A model generated the notes under the pieces. That model did not search any database. It had not been told where the DNA came from and worked only from the letters and a program-made list of their open reading frames with translations. This document shows positions 1 through 10,217 of a stretch of DNA of 64,000 nucleotides, piece after piece (positions within the stretch are counted from its first letter, which is position 1; each line of letters starts with the position of its first letter). The stretch is from contig NZ_WHNZ01000052.1 of the NCBI RefSeq assembly GCF_013141725.1, positions 1-64,000 on the forward strand. Direction: 5' to 3'. Both the position numbers and the translations under genes were made by a program. This stretch comes from Paenibacillus planticolens (GTDB taxonomy: Bacteria > Bacillota > Bacilli > Paenibacillales > NBRC-103111).

Positions 1-2
1 GA

Positions 3-478
3 GCGACGGGGCCAGCGGGAGCGACAGGAGCAGTGGGAGCGACGGGGCCAGCGGGAGCGACAGGAGTAGCGGGAGCGACAGGAGTAGCGGGAGCAACGGG
101 TCCAGCGGGAGCTACGGGTCCAGCAGGAGCGACAGGAGCAGCGGGGGCGACAGGAGCAGTAGGAGCGACGGGTTCAGCAGGAGCGACGGGGCCAGCGGGA
201 GCGACAGGAGTAGCGGGAGCAACGGGTCCAGCGGGAGTGACGGGTCCAGCAGGAGCGACAGGAGCAGCGGGGGCGACAGGAGCAGCGGGGGCGACGGGTC
301 CAGCGGGAGCGACGGGGCCGGCGGGAGCGACGGGAGCGACGGGAGCAGCGGGGGCGACGGGAGCAGCGGGAGCGACGGGAGCAGCGGGAGCGACGGGGCC
401 AGCGGGAGCGACGGGTCCAGCGGGAGCGACAGGAGTAGCGGGAGCGACAGGAGCAGCTGGGGCGACAGGAGCCACGGG
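3..478 (+). repeat. Tandem 18-bp collagen-coding repeat
   Basis: Near-identical 18-bp units (GGAGCGACRGGDBYAGCG type) encode G-A-T-G-X-A hexapeptides in one frame. Variation is confined mainly to the codon for X (Pro, Val or Ala) and to ACA/ACG choice. Occasional 9-bp shortenings (GAT GAT) show unit loss or gain. Copy number probably varies between strains. Confidence 0.9.
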
Positions 479-884
479 TACCAGCACGACTGCTACTTCA
501 GCGTATGCGGCAAACACTTCAGGGACTTTGTTGGTTGTATTAGGAGGGCTTAATATCCCATTGCCCAATAATCAGTACTTAGGACCGGGGATCACGATTA
601 ACGGTGCCAATACCACTTTTACGCTTGCGAATGCTGGTACTTACTACTTTTCCTACAAAATAAACGCCACAGCAGGGCTGCTGGCGCAATCCCGCGTTTT
701 ATTAAATGGCACTTCCATCCCAGCATCTTTGAATACGCCGGCAGTCGCTGCATCATCTTATATCGCTGACTTTATTACCACGGTAACGGCGGGCTCAACC
801 ATTATTCTCCAGATTTTCGGCCTCGTGGCCACAGTTGTATTAGCGCCTCCGGGGGCGACAATTAATATCATTCAACTTAGCTAA
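3..884 (+). CDS. Collagen-like BclA-type spore surface protein, 5'-truncated
   Basis: The reading frame is open from the window's first complete codon, so the true start lies upstream; a GTG at 33 is only a valine inside the repeats. About 150 residues are Gly-X-Y triplets, mostly GAT alternating with GPA, GVA or GAA, as in bacterial collagen-like stalks. They are followed by a non-repetitive domain of about 130 residues (from [10 protein letters not shown] to NIIQLS) rich in beta-strand-forming residues, like the C1q/TNF-like trimerising head of BclA exosporium glycoproteins. In that family the stalk is O-glycosylated on threonines and projects from the spore. Location on the spore is inferred from family; the N-terminal anchoring motif is outside the window. 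A phage tail-fibre collagen protein is the main alternative. Confidence 0.85.
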   Translation, partial: ATGPAGATGAVGATGPAGATGVAGATGVAGATGPAGATGPAGATGAAGATGAVGATGSAGATGPAGATGVAGATGPAGVTGPAGATGAAGATGAAGATGPAGATGPAGATGATGAAGATGAAGATGAAGATGPAGATGPAGATGVAGATGAAGATGATGTSTTATSAYAANTSGTLLVVLGGLNIPLPNNQYLGPGITINGANTTFTLANAGTYYFSYKINATAGLLAQSRVLLNGTSIPASLNTPAVAASSYIADFITTVTAGSTIILQIFGLVATVVLAPPGATINIIQLS

Positions 885-1175
885 CAAGATCAATCCAGCA
901 TTCTTCCTGTGTCGTAGACTTTATTCATTCGACCATGCCGAAATATGAAGAGCACTCCGAACCTATTGCGATAGATTATTTATTTCAACTGAGGAGGCTT
1001 CCCCAACACGATGTCTCTGCTTTTGGAATTTGAAGAAGCCTTAATAAGCGAACTGTCGTCACCGTCTGTTGCGGGTGGCACCATAAAAAGTCTTGAAGGA
1101 GAGGGGGCTGTCCCCAGTCATTTCTATGGCTTGTGGGATAGCCTTTTGCGCCGTTATGCTTCCGTGGTCAAAATA

Positions 1176-1360
1176 AAGGGAAAAATTTCCTCTAAATTGA
1201 CTGCAGAAGCTTGTCAGATCCATTTAGCGGGAAAAACTCCCTCTATCTGCGCCGATTTCATGAGAATTCTCTGAATCCGATCACATTAACGGGAGTTTTC
1301 CTTTTATTTCCCTCCGAGGTCATCTTTCGAGCCATTTAGCAGGAGTTTTTCCAGTTATCC
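1176..1360. repeat. Degenerate GGGAAAAACTCC-type intergenic repeats
   Basis: Related motifs recur at about 1180 (AAAGGGAAAAATTTCC), 1221 (CATTTAGCGGGAAAAACTCC), 1284 (CATTAACGGGAGTTTTCC) and 1333 (CATTTAGCAGGAGTTTTTCC). The stretch around 1236-1280 resembles the repeat module at 13874-14058 (CTCC..., TTATCT.GGC..., TTCTCTGAATCCGA against TTTCTGACGTCCGA). Likely a decayed member of the same intergenic family. Confidence 0.5.
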
Positions 1361-1440
1361 TCCTTCGCCTTCTTCGTACTGCTCGAATTTGGAACCATTT
1401 TAAATTTTTGGACGAGGAACTAGGTGTAAATTTAGAAAGG

Positions 1441-1467
1441 CACCTTCATAATGGAGGTGTTTTTTTG
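1441..1467 (+). terminator. Hairpin plus T-run upstream of topB
   Basis: CACCTTCAT pairs with ATGGAGGTG (one wobble) and runs into seven T residues. It would end transcription entering from the left. Confidence 0.6.
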
Positions 1468-1600
1468 TTCCCCCGAAACATGGATAGGACTTGAAACACT
1501 TGTAGCCGCTCCTCAAATGACTGTAAGATAAGGAACTATGATATAATTAGGGGTGGATTACATTTGGAGAAATATAAGATTGATCGGGAGCGAACTATCA

Positions 1601-3856
1601 TTGAAGATATTAGTTATTGCTGAAAAACCGGACATGGGACGAAATATTGCATCCGCAATAGAGCCTAAAGCCAAAAATCTCAGATCCTATTTAGAAGGTG
1701 AGCAGTATATTATCACCTGGGCGATCGGACATTTGATCGAGCTGGCCGAACCTGATCAATATGATGAGAAATATAAAAAGTGGAATATCAGCCATCTGCC
1801 GATCATTCCGGATGAATTTAAGCTGATTCCCAATCCGCGGACGTATGACCAGTTGAAAGTGATTGCTGATCTCGCGAAAAGGTGTGACCAGCTCGTCAAT
1901 GCTTGCGATGCGGGACGGGAAGGTCAGCATATCTTTTCGCTGATCCAGCGGCATCTTGGGCTGAAGCAGCCGGTGAAGCGCTTATGGATATCTGACTTGA
2001 CGTCAGAAACGATTCGTAATGGCTTTGCAACACTCAAGGAGGGGTCTGAGTATGAAAATTTAACGCGCGCCGCGCGCTCGCGAAGTGAAGCGGATTGGCT
2101 GATTGGCATGAATGGCTCGCGGGCTTTTACGACGAAGCATAATGTCCTGCTATCCGTCGGTCGCGTTCAGACACCGGTACTTGCTCTCATCTATGACCGC
2201 CAGAAGCAGATCGAAGCCTTCTCCTCGCTTAAATTTTACGAACTCGAGGGGCACTTCACACAAGGGGATACCTTATATCGCGGCATGTGGCAAGGGGAAC
2301 GCTTGACGGATCAACCGAAAGTGGAGGCATTAGCAGCCAAAGTGAAGGGGAAGCCGGCCCGAATTATTTCCTATGAAGTCAAGGAAACGAAGGAATATCC
2401 GTTCAAATTGTACGATTTGACGCTGCTGCAGCGTGAGGCGAATGGGAAGTATGCCTTCTCGGCAAAGAAGACGCTCGACACCGCTCAGGCCCTTTACGAG
2501 AAGCATAAGGTCATTTCCTATCCAAGAACGAATTCCAACTATGTTACGGAACAAAATATTCCGGAAATGCATAAGTCGCTATCGGCCTTGCAAGGAACCG
2601 CGTATCATGATCTTGTTCAGGGAGCTAACCGCAATCTCGTACATAAAAACAATAAAAATATTTGCAATCCGTCCAAGGTGGAAGATCACCACGCGATCCT
2701 TCCAACGAATCGGAAAGCGGCCGGACTCAGTCCGGACGAGCAAAAACTGTACGATTTGATCGTAAGGCGATTCTTATCGCAATTTTATCCGCCGGCCGAA
2801 TATAAGGTTCACACGGTAATGACCGAGGTTGAACAAGAGATGTTCAAGACGACCGTCAAAGAACTGCTTCATTTGGGCTGGAAAGTCATTTACGCCGATC
2901 AGAAAAAAGAAAAGCCAAAAAGCTCAAAAGGCAAAGACAAGGAAGAGGAAGAAGACGAAGAGGTGGAAGTCAGTGAGCCTTTCTCGATAAATGCTCAAGG
3001 CCAAGTTGTCTGCAGTGACGCCGTCGTCAAAGAGAAAGATACGCAGCCGCCAAAGCATTTTAATGAAGGGACGCTGCTTAAAGCGATGGAAAGCGCAGGC
3101 AAGCAGATTGAGGATGAGGAGCTTCGCGATGCGATGAAGGATTCGGGCCTCGGTACCCCGGCCACGCGCGCAGCAACCATTGAACGGCTGAAGAAGGTAG
3201 GCTATATCGACATGCAGGGCAAGAAGATTGTCCTTACCCAGAAGGGCCGGATGGCTGTCGAATTAATTCGTGGCGCCGGCATCGAGCTGCTGACTTCTCC
3301 GGAAATGACAGGACAATGGGAGCGGAGACTGAACGAGATATCACGCGGCACAGCGTCGGACGAGCAATTTATGCGCAATGTTAAAAGATTCGCGACGCTA
3401 ATCGTAGATAAGGTCCGCGTCCAGGCGAGGGCTGACAAAACAGCCTTCGAAGGCGAAACGCCAGCGGCAGGAGGCAGTAAACGCGGGTCTGCGAAATCAA
3501 GCTCGCAAGCAACTTCGGGCGGCGCCAAAGCCAAAACGGCTTCCAAGAAAACGACCGATGCCAAGGCATCCGACGGAGCCAGCACTTTCCTAGCCACATG
3601 TCCGAGTCCGGGCTGCGGCGGTTCCCTTTTTATGGGGCGCAAAGGATATGGATGCTCGCACTACAAAGAAGGCTGCAAATTTGTCATTTGGAAGGAAAGC
3701 TTCGGCCGCAATTTGACGGATGCGCAGGTGCAAGCTCTTGTCAACAAGGGGAAGACGACCAAATTAAAGCTAGTTCTTCCGGATGGAACTTCGGCAGACG
3801 GACGCATCGTTTTGAAAAATGTGGAAACCGGGGAGCTTGGTACGGACACAGAGTAA
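1601..3856 (+). CDS. topB: DNA topoisomerase III (type IA)
   Basis: Type IA topoisomerase that relaxes and decatenates DNA by a single-strand 5'-phosphotyrosine break. Length is 751 residues from the TTG at 1601, which gives the family N-terminus [10 protein letters not shown] and has GGGAG 10 bases upstream; in-frame GTG 1553 and TTG 1580 are alternatives. Visible features: Toprim domain (residues 1 to about 145) with DAGREG at 103, catalytic tyrosine about 307 in SYPRTNS, an unusual acidic/lysine-rich insert ([13 protein letters not shown]), an Ala/Ser/Lys-rich linker, then a C-terminal four-cysteine zinc-ribbon-like module starting near C667 (CPSPGC...C...C). ung follows 13 bases later, suggesting a DNA-maintenance pair. 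Confidence 0.95.
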   Translation: MKILVIAEKPDMGRNIASAIEPKAKNLRSYLEGEQYIITWAIGHLIELAEPDQYDEKYKKWNISHLPIIPDEFKLIPNPRTYDQLKVIADLAKRCDQLVNACDAGREGQHIFSLIQRHLGLKQPVKRLWISDLTSETIRNGFATLKEGSEYENLTRAARSRSEADWLIGMNGSRAFTTKHNVLLSVGRVQTPVLALIYDRQKQIEAFSSLKFYELEGHFTQGDTLYRGMWQGERLTDQPKVEALAAKVKGKPARIISYEVKETKEYPFKLYDLTLLQREANGKYAFSAKKTLDTAQALYEKHKVISYPRTNSNYVTEQNIPEMHKSLSALQGTAYHDLVQGANRNLVHKNNKNICNPSKVEDHHAILPTNRKAAGLSPDEQKLYDLIVRRFLSQFYPPAEYKVHTVMTEVEQEMFKTTVKELLHLGWKVIYADQKKEKPKSSKGKDKEEEEDEEVEVSEPFSINAQGQVVCSDAVVKEKDTQPPKHFNEGTLLKAMESAGKQIEDEELRDAMKDSGLGTPATRAATIERLKKVGYIDMQGKKIVLTQKGRMAVELIRGAGIELLTSPEMTGQWERRLNEISRGTASDEQFMRNVKRFATLIVDKVRVQARADKTAFEGETPAAGGSKRGSAKSSSQATSGGAKAKTASKKTTDAKASDGASTFLATCPSPGCGGSLFMGRKGYGCSHYKEGCKFVIWKESFGRNLTDAQVQALVNKGKTTKLKLVLPDGTSADGRIVLKNVETGELGTDTE

Positions 3857-3869
3857 TGGAGGTACGCAG

Positions 3870-4544
3870 GTGTTTTATTTAACGAATGACTGGGATCAAG
3901 CAGTAGGTTCTGAATTTGATGAGCCTTATTTTGAACAATTATGTGAATTTCTCGCAGACGAGTATCAATCCCAAACGATTTATCCGGAACAAAATGAGGT
4001 TTTGAACGCTTTGCATTTAACGTCCTATGGAGCTGTCAAAGTCGTCATATTGGGACAAGATCCTTATCATGGAAAAGGACAAGCCCATGGACTCAGTTTT
4101 TCGGTGAAACCGGGCATCGCACCGCCGCCGTCCCTCCAGAATATGTACAAAGAATTGCAGTCTGACACACGCTGCTATATACCGGATAACGGCTGTTTGG
4201 TGAAATGGGCGGAACAAGGCGTTCTGCTCCTCAACACCGTGTTGACTGTGCGCGAAGACACTCCGAATTCCCACAAAGGGAAAGGTTGGGAGCGATTTAC
4301 GGATAAAGTGATCGAAGTGCTGTCGGAGCGGGAGAAGCCTGTCATTTTTGTGCTTTGGGGAAGCCATGCGCAAGCGAAACAGCGGCTAATAGATACGAAC
4401 CGGCATCACATTTTGAAGTCGGTTCATCCTAGCCCGCTTTCTTCTTATCGCGGATTTTTTGGCAGCAAGCCTTTTTCGCAGGTAAATGAACTTCTCAAGG
4501 GGCTTGGAAGCAAGGAAATTGATTGGCAAATCTCAAATTTATAA
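3870..4544 (+). CDS. ung: Uracil-DNA glycosylase, family 1
   Basis: Removes uracil from DNA to start base-excision repair. The 225-residue frame begins at GTG 3870 with GGAGG seven bases upstream; earlier in-frame codons would overlap topB and lack a ribosome site. Hallmark motifs are present: GQDPYH with the catalytic Asp near residue 64, the LLLNTVLTV block, and [11 protein letters not shown] with the His near 186. Size and motifs fit the family throughout. Lies 13 bases after topB and is probably co-transcribed. Confidence 0.96.
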   Translation: MFYLTNDWDQAVGSEFDEPYFEQLCEFLADEYQSQTIYPEQNEVLNALHLTSYGAVKVVILGQDPYHGKGQAHGLSFSVKPGIAPPPSLQNMYKELQSDTRCYIPDNGCLVKWAEQGVLLLNTVLTVREDTPNSHKGKGWERFTDKVIEVLSEREKPVIFVLWGSHAQAKQRLIDTNRHHILKSVHPSPLSSYRGFFGSKPFSQVNELLKGLGSKEIDWQISNL

Positions 4545-4626
4545 TTGAAAAAACAATTGGCATTACGATCTTCAAGGTGGATAATGAAGATGAGGTTGCT
4601 GTAGAAAATGCAAGGGAGAGAACGCA

Positions 4627-6321
4627 ATGAAATTTCAAGATTTTCATTATGAGAGACCTGATTTCAGCACTTTTGAAACAGGGTTTAAACAATTGTTAGA
4701 ACGGTTTAAACAAGCCGTTTCTTTTGATGAACAGGATCAAGCGATGGAAGCTATCGTAAAGCTTCGCGGTGAGCAGGAGTCGATGGAATCGATTGCCCGC
4801 ATTAGGCACACAGTGGATACGACGGATGAGTTTTATAAAGCAGAGCAAGAGTACTTCGATGAAATTGAGCCGTTATATCAAGGACTCGTCACAGATTTCT
4901 ACAAAGCGTTGATTGACTCGGCATTTCGCGCGGAATTGGAAGTCAAATGGGGCAAGCAATTGTTTAGAATTGCCGCTTTGGCGCTTCAAACATTCTCTCC
5001 AGCCATCGTTGAAGATCTCGTACAGGAAAACAAGCTGGCCAGTGAATATTCGAAATTGCTTGCTTCGGCAAAGCTGTTTTATGAAGGAGAAGAGCGGAAT
5101 TTATCGCAGCTTGTGCCATTTCAATTATCGACAGACCGAAATGTCCGCAAAGAATCGAATGATGTAAAATATAGCTTCTTTATCGAAAATGAAGCCAAAT
5201 TGGATGAGCTGTATGATCAATTGGTCAAAATTCGGACGGAAATTGCCAAAAAACTGGGCTACAACAATTTTGTGGAACTGGCCTATGCGCGTATGAACCG
5301 TTCGGATTATAAAGCCAAGGATGTGGAAGCTTTCCGCAATCAAGTGTTGGAGCATATCGTCCCCGCAGCAACGAAGCTGAAGGAACGTCAAAAAGCTAGA
5401 ATTGGCGTAGATGCCCTCCACTATTATGATGACAAGTTTGGTTTTCCTTCCGGAAATGCGACGCCAAAAGGCGATGCCGATTGGATTGTGGAACAAGCAC
5501 GCACGATGTATGCGGAATTGTCGCCCGAAACGGACGAGTTTTTTACGTTTATGATCGACAATGGCTTGATGGATCTTGTGGCGAAGAAGGGGAAACGTGT
5601 CGGAGGCTACTGCTCATATATTAGTACATACAAAGCACCGTTCATCTTCTCTAATTTTAACGGCACATCCGGTGATATCGATGTGTTAACGCATGAAGTC
5701 GGGCATGCTTTTCAAGGCTACAGTTCCAGGGAATTTCAAGTTCCGGAATATGTGTTCCCTACCTTGGAAGCCTGCGAAATCCATTCCATGAGCATGGAGT
5801 TTCTGGCTTGGCCATGGATGTCGCTCTTCTTCGAAGAAGAGACGGATAAGTACAAATTTAAACATCTGAGCGAATCACTGTTGTTTATACCTTACGGTGT
5901 CGCGGTAGATGAATTTCAGCACCGGGTCTACGAGCAGCCGGAGCTGACGCCCTCAGAGCGCAAACGGGTTTGGCGTGAGATTGAGCGCAAATATTTACCG
6001 CATCGTGAGTATGAAGATAACGATTATTTGGAAAGAGGCGGCTTCTGGCAGCAACAACCGCACATATACAAAAGCCCGTTCTATTACATCGACTACACAC
6101 TCGCGCAAGTATGTGCGTTTCAGTTCTGGAAACGGGCTAATGAAAATCCGGAGCTGGCTTGGCAGGATTACTTGCGACTTTGCCGGCAAGGGGGCAGCCA
6201 TAGCTTCACAGAGCTCGTTCAAGTTGCGAATTTAATCTCGCCATTCCATGACGGCTGTGTGGCTTCCGTCATTGGCCAGATCGATAATTGGCTGGATCAA
6301 GTTGACGATAAGACGCTCTAA
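4627..6321 (+). CDS. M3 family oligoendopeptidase (PepF-like)
   Basis: Cytoplasmic zinc metallopeptidase of the thimet/oligopeptidase F family that degrades short peptides. 564 residues, typical for the family. The HEVGH zinc motif lies at residues 356-360, with the downstream glutamate likely in LEACEIHSMSMEF about 25 residues later. The N-terminal half is helical and the sequence has no signal peptide or membrane segment. ATG 4627 is preceded by GGGAGAG. Its last four bases overlap the stop of the convergent phospholipase-like gene. Substrate unknown. Confidence 0.93.
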   Translation: MKFQDFHYERPDFSTFETGFKQLLERFKQAVSFDEQDQAMEAIVKLRGEQESMESIARIRHTVDTTDEFYKAEQEYFDEIEPLYQGLVTDFYKALIDSAFRAELEVKWGKQLFRIAALALQTFSPAIVEDLVQENKLASEYSKLLASAKLFYEGEERNLSQLVPFQLSTDRNVRKESNDVKYSFFIENEAKLDELYDQLVKIRTEIAKKLGYNNFVELAYARMNRSDYKAKDVEAFRNQVLEHIVPAATKLKERQKARIGVDALHYYDDKFGFPSGNATPKGDADWIVEQARTMYAELSPETDEFFTFMIDNGLMDLVAKKGKRVGGYCSYISTYKAPFIFSNFNGTSGDIDVLTHEVGHAFQGYSSREFQVPEYVFPTLEACEIHSMSMEFLAWPWMSLFFEEETDKYKFKHLSESLLFIPYGVAVDEFQHRVYEQPELTPSERKRVWREIERKYLPHREYEDNDYLERGGFWQQQPHIYKSPFYYIDYTLAQVCAFQFWKRANENPELAWQDYLRLCRQGGSHSFTELVQVANLISPFHDGCVASVIGQIDNWLDQVDDKTL

Positions 6322-7250
6322 ATCATAGGCTTCACATGTGTAATTTGCAGAGGGCTGTCACAATCTTTGCCCGTCTCGTAGGAGCGATTGCCCAGAACGG
6401 CAAGAAAAGCTTGGAAGTCCTCAGCCGTACCTCTTTGTAAAACTTGGATTGCCGCACGGAGGACGGTTTCACCGTCTGCCATAGCGATACCCCATAAGTC
6501 CCAAATACTGTGCGTATACGTTTCTTCAAGCGATGTCGGACAGTTCCAAATCGTGTTGGCTTCGTTTAAATAATCAAGCGGAGCCACGCGTTTGGCATAG
6601 ACAAGGGGCGCTATTTTACCGAAGGTTAATACACGCTTGATTCCTTTAGGATCGTGAAAAAGACGCTGCGCCTTAATCATATCGAAGTAAGCGTCGTTCC
6701 AATCTTTCTCCGTAATACTTGCAGCAAGATCAGGGTAGTTGTTAGCCGCTGCATTGGCTAGCGCAGATGCAACGCCAAGCGGCAGTGTTTCACCCACATA
6801 AATCTCTTTCCAAACTGGCGTTTTCCAAGTTTCAAGTCCGCGTTTGCGCTTTAGAATGAGTGTGTCCATAATAATTTCAAACCGTTGATGATCCCATTTT
6901 TTGAAACCTGATTTATAAAAAACATAAGGATGCATGTTCCGATCAAGAATATGATGCGTGATGAAACCAAGCACATAAACGACGGCCGGATTATAGAGAC
7001 CTCTGCCTTGCACTTGACGTAGCAAATCCCCGAGGAACGGACCGCACATTTTCGTATGCATAAGACTCCCTAATTGATTCAGTGTTTTATCCTTTTCCCA
7101 TGGCAGGAAATGATGATAGAACAAGAAATCCGGTCCTTGACAGCCAAGGGAGAAGACGTTTCGTATTTGTTTGTCATTCAGCATTGGGGCATGCCCCAGT
7201 TGCGACATCAATTCTTGACCGAATAAAAGATGAGTCCAGATGTTTGGCAA
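6318..7250 (-). CDS. Zinc-dependent phospholipase C-like protein
   Basis: 310 residues beginning MPNIWTHLLFGQEL, a pattern typical of the Zn_dep_PLPC family in Firmicutes (N-terminal WTH, then GCQGPDFLFYHH, then FITHHILDRNMHPY). The Trp/His/Asp residues match the metal-binding scaffold of bacterial phospholipase C/S1-P1-type nucleases. No signal peptide is visible, so an intracellular role is more likely than secretion. Start is TTG with GGAGG nine bases upstream. Enzyme activity is not shown; members of this family are mostly uncharacterised. Confidence 0.8.
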   Translation of the reverse strand: MPNIWTHLLFGQELMSQLGHAPMLNDKQIRNVFSLGCQGPDFLFYHHFLPWEKDKTLNQLGSLMHTKMCGPFLGDLLRQVQGRGLYNPAVVYVLGFITHHILDRNMHPYVFYKSGFKKWDHQRFEIIMDTLILKRKRGLETWKTPVWKEIYVGETLPLGVASALANAAANNYPDLAASITEKDWNDAYFDMIKAQRLFHDPKGIKRVLTFGKIAPLVYAKRVAPLDYLNEANTIWNCPTSLEETYTHSIWDLWGIAMADGETVLRAAIQVLQRGTAEDFQAFLAVLGNRSYETGKDCDSPLQITHVKPMI

Positions 7251-7387
7251 GCCGTGATTCCTCCTTCTTACAACCTTCTAAGATCGTGTGAGAACCATTT
7301 CATTCTAACATAACTGTGTGACTCAATGGCACATTTCGCGAACATTTTATGTTCCAACAAGTTCCTATAGCAGGAATAATCTTCAAG

Positions 7388-7395
7388 TTGTCGAA
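7388..7395 (+). promoter_or_regulatory. Possible Spo0A box upstream of the PAS kinase
   Basis: TTGTCGAA matches the TGNCGAA 0A-box core about 60 bases before the kinase start. A seven-base match is expected several times by chance in 64 kb (others occur near 25806 and 54937), so this is weak. Confidence 0.25.
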
Positions 7396-7454
7396 TTCAA
7401 AAAACGATCGGTGATGAAAGCTAACCAATGCATATCTATGATAGGAGATAAAAT

Positions 7455-9701
7455 ATGAATAGGGTCAATAATCCGCTGGATCATTCAAACCGTGCAGATC
7501 CCGACAATATTCAGGGTTTACTCTCGGGAACAGAACCGTCATTTGCTGCAGTTTTCGAATTCACTACAATGGGTATAGCAATTATTTCGCTGAGCGGGCT
7601 ATGGGTAAGAGTGAATAACCGTTTATGTACACTAACCGGATACACGGAGGAAGAGCTCGTATATAAGGACTTACGTGGGATTTTTTCGCCTGAGGAAGAC
7701 GAAGAGCTGGGATCATGTTTTGAACAATTGATTTCTGGGAAGATCAGTGCCTCTCAGCTTGAAAAAAAATTAATTCAGAAGGACGGGACCCTTGCCTGGG
7801 TAGACTTCAGGATCTCGTTAGTTCGAAATTCACAGAATGAACCGCTCTATTATATTTCCCAGATCAGTTATCTCACACAGAAGACGGAGATGGAGCGGAA
7901 GCTGGCTGAGAGCGAGCAGCGTTACAAATCCTTAATCGAGCACAATCCTGCGGGAATCTTAACCTGTGATCTGAAGGGGATGATTAAAAGCCTGAATCCT
8001 GCGATGGAGCGGATATTAGGATTCGAAGAGAGGGAAATGGTCGGTCAATCCCTTAACCACTTCTGGAGCCAGGAACAGGGGGCCGAGGACGCTGTCAACA
8101 GCATTGTGCTCAAAACGGACAATTATATGCTGCGGGTCATTCATAAGAACGGTGAGCAGATTGAATTAGGCTTGAAGAATGTGCCCATTATCGTCGATGG
8201 AAAGAATGAAGGAATTTATGTGATCGCCAGAGACATTACACAGCATAACAAAGACCGGGAGTCCTTAAGAGTGGCTCAACAGGATCTCCATGATACCGTA
8301 CGCAGGCAGCAAGGCATGACCATGAAATTCAGAGAGATGCAGGGGAATTTCATACATACCTTATGTGATGGAGAACTTCTGTATCGGCTCGGTTTTAAAC
8401 CTTCAAACATTATCGGCAATCATCTTTATGAAATTTGGCCCTATCCACTGGCTGCGAATATTGTAAACTATTATCGCAAAGCTTGGAGCGGTGAAGAAAA
8501 TGTCATGTATGAAGCTACTTTCCGCGGGATTACTTATTTGACATCCTTGCGCCCTATTTTTGAAAATGGCCGCGTGATCGAAGTTATCGGATCCTGCGTG
8601 GATATTACTGAACGCAAACGTATGGAAACTGAGCTCAGGGAGACGAAAGAACTTCTGGAATCTTTCATTAGCAATACAACAGATGCTATTTGTGTGCTTG
8701 ATTTGCATGCCAGGGTGATATCCGTCAATAGTGCCTATGAGCAAATCTTCGGCTGGCATCACAGCGAACTGCTGAACAAGCCATTGCCGATTTATCCTGA
8801 ATTTCTGGAGGAACAGCGCAAAGAAATTTACGAAATGCTGAAAGCTGGCAAGCAGATTTCAGGACTTGAGACGGTACGGCAGCGTAAAGACGGACAGCTT
8901 GTGCATGTCAGTGTGACGAAGACGCCAATCAAAAATGAGAAAGGCGAAATCATCGGTTTTGCAGGCATATCTCGGGATATTACAGAACGGAATCGAACGG
9001 AGGAATTGTTACGTAAATCGGATAAGCTTTCTGTTGCGGGGCAGTTAGCCGCCGGGCTAGCGCATGAAATAAGAAACCCCCTGACCTCGCTCCGCGGTTT
9101 TTTGCAGCTGCTTCAAAACGATGTAAAAGGGAAACAGCACTATTTTGATATCATGCTCTCGGAATTGGATCGTATTAATTTCATTGTCAGTGAGTTTCTT
9201 GTGATTGCCAAGCCGGAGGCGATTCATTATAAAGAGAGTGATTTGAAAGATATTCTTCAATCGGTTACAGCGCTGCTCGATACGCAAGCCGTTCTATGCA
9301 ATGTGGTGCTCCTGCTGGAATTTGAAACTGAAATCCCGAAGTTGGTTTGCTCTGAGATGCATTTAAAGCAATTATTTATTAATCTGGTTAAAAATGCGAT
9401 GGAAGCTATACCGAAAGACGGGCAAATTAAACTAACCGTATCTTTACAAGGAAGCAATCTAATTAGAGTGCGAACGGAAGATAACGGTTGCGGAATTCCC
9501 GAGGACCGGCTGAAACAATTAGGCGAGCCGTTTTATACAACGAAAGAAAAGGGAACAGGGCTCGGCTTAATGATGTGTTTTAAAATTGTTGAGGCTCACC
9601 AAGGGACGATGACCATTCAAAGCAGGTTAGGCGAAGGAACGACCATTGATGTGTTCTTACCGACGCGGCCGAGTGGACAGAGCATCGTGGAATTGACCTA
9701 A
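7455..9701 (+). CDS. Multi-PAS cytoplasmic sensor histidine kinase, sporulation-kinase type
   Basis: 748 residues with no membrane segment. Reading N to C: PAS about 30-145, PAS about 150-270, a PAS-like region about 290-390, PAS about 395-520 with PAC-type ends (ISRDITERNRTEE), then a HisKA domain (LAHEIRNPLTSLRGF, phospho-acceptor His about 537) and a HATPase_c domain with N box (NLVKNAMEAIP), G1 (DNGCGIP) and G2 (GTGLGLMMC). This is the architecture of KinA/KinE-like kinases that feed Spo0F. No response regulator is adjacent, consistent with an orphan phosphorelay kinase. GGAG sits nine bases before the ATG. Confidence 0.92.
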   Translation: MNRVNNPLDHSNRADPDNIQGLLSGTEPSFAAVFEFTTMGIAIISLSGLWVRVNNRLCTLTGYTEEELVYKDLRGIFSPEEDEELGSCFEQLISGKISASQLEKKLIQKDGTLAWVDFRISLVRNSQNEPLYYISQISYLTQKTEMERKLAESEQRYKSLIEHNPAGILTCDLKGMIKSLNPAMERILGFEEREMVGQSLNHFWSQEQGAEDAVNSIVLKTDNYMLRVIHKNGEQIELGLKNVPIIVDGKNEGIYVIARDITQHNKDRESLRVAQQDLHDTVRRQQGMTMKFREMQGNFIHTLCDGELLYRLGFKPSNIIGNHLYEIWPYPLAANIVNYYRKAWSGEENVMYEATFRGITYLTSLRPIFENGRVIEVIGSCVDITERKRMETELRETKELLESFISNTTDAICVLDLHARVISVNSAYEQIFGWHHSELLNKPLPIYPEFLEEQRKEIYEMLKAGKQISGLETVRQRKDGQLVHVSVTKTPIKNEKGEIIGFAGISRDITERNRTEELLRKSDKLSVAGQLAAGLAHEIRNPLTSLRGFLQLLQNDVKGKQHYFDIMLSELDRINFIVSEFLVIAKPEAIHYKESDLKDILQSVTALLDTQAVLCNVVLLLEFETEIPKLVCSEMHLKQLFINLVKNAMEAIPKDGQIKLTVSLQGSNLIRVRTEDNGCGIPEDRLKQLGEPFYTTKEKGTGLGLMMCFKIVEAHQGTMTIQSRLGEGTTIDVFLPTRPSGQSIVELT

Positions 9702-9708
9702 CATCGTG

Positions 9709-9747
9709 AAAAAACCGTCTTTTCTCTTGGAGAAAGGCGGTTTTTTT
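9709..9747. terminator. Bidirectional terminator after the PAS kinase
   Basis: AAAAAACCG...CTC and GAG...CGGTTTTTTT form a long stem around TTG. T-runs on both strands serve the kinase and the convergent small gene. Confidence 0.85.
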
Positions 9748-9753
9748 CGTGAA

Positions 9754-9981
9754 CTAGAAGCTGATGCTAAATTCAGTGGTTTCTCGGGAATACCACTTTG
9801 AACTAGAGTCTTGCTCATTATAAATGCGTACTTCATCAGGCGTATATTTGACAATTATTCCAGAGTTGACCTGATAATAAACACCAAGTGGATCTAACGA
9901 CCAAACATAGACAGGTGTTTGGGTCAGGGCTGCAATAAAAATCTCTATATCTGTATCCAGTAGTTTAGTTCCGTAAATCAT
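9754..9981 (-). CDS. Hypothetical protein, 75 aa
   Basis: Frame starting MIYGTKLLDTDIEIF, with GAGGTG five bases before the ATG at 9981; an upstream in-frame ATG (10041) lacks a ribosome site and adds an unrelated-looking extension. The product is rich in aromatic and beta-branched residues (VYVWSLDPLGVYYQV) and has no membrane segment or cysteine. I do not recognise a family. It shares the terminator with the kinase and is transcribed towards it. Confidence 0.65.
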   Translation of the reverse strand: MIYGTKLLDTDIEIFIAALTQTPVYVWSLDPLGVYYQVNSGIIVKYTPDEVRIYNEQDSSSKWYSRETTEFSISF

Positions 9982-10126
9982 CGACGCACCTCTGTCTTTT
10001 TTTTGTGAAATTGTACTTATTATTAGTGACAGTATGAACAATTAAACAATCACGGAAACATCTGAACATTTTTTGTGACATGACGCAGTAAGAAAACAGG
10101 GATAGTTAAAAGTACAAAAATGGGGT

Positions 10127-10154
10127 TTGCAGGACCGTAAATTCCTAGTATAAT
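10127..10154 (+). promoter_or_regulatory. Sigma-A-like promoter of the deoxynucleoside kinase
   Basis: TTGCAG (10127-10132), a 16-base spacer, and a perfect TATAAT (10149-10154), 64 bases before the start codon. Confidence 0.6.
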
Positions 10155-10217
10155 AGGTAGGCTTTGCGTGAATTGACAGTAGGCAAATTAAGATTGGGTA
10201 GAAGGAGAAAGGGGTCA

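Larger units (their letters stand above)
885..1600. other. Gene-poor interval upstream of topB
   Basis: About 700 bases without a convincing gene. It holds degenerate repeats (about 1176-1360) and a terminator-like hairpin (1441-1467). An 87-codon open frame at 1011-1274 runs through the repeats and its GGAGG is 13 bases from the ATG, so it is not called. The topB promoter probably lies between 1500 and 1560, where TATAAT occurs at 1542. Confidence 0.6.

Noticed and set aside
3-478. CRISPR-like regular repeats at the window start
   Set aside because: They are in-frame Gly-X-Y codons without spacers of constant length.
1011-1274. 87-codon frame after the collagen gene
   Set aside because: GGAGG is 13 bases from the ATG, the frame runs through degenerate repeats, and no domain is recognisable.
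7388-7395. Strong claim of Spo0A control of the PAS kinase
   Set aside because: A seven-base core occurs by chance several times in 64 kb; kept only as a weak candidate.
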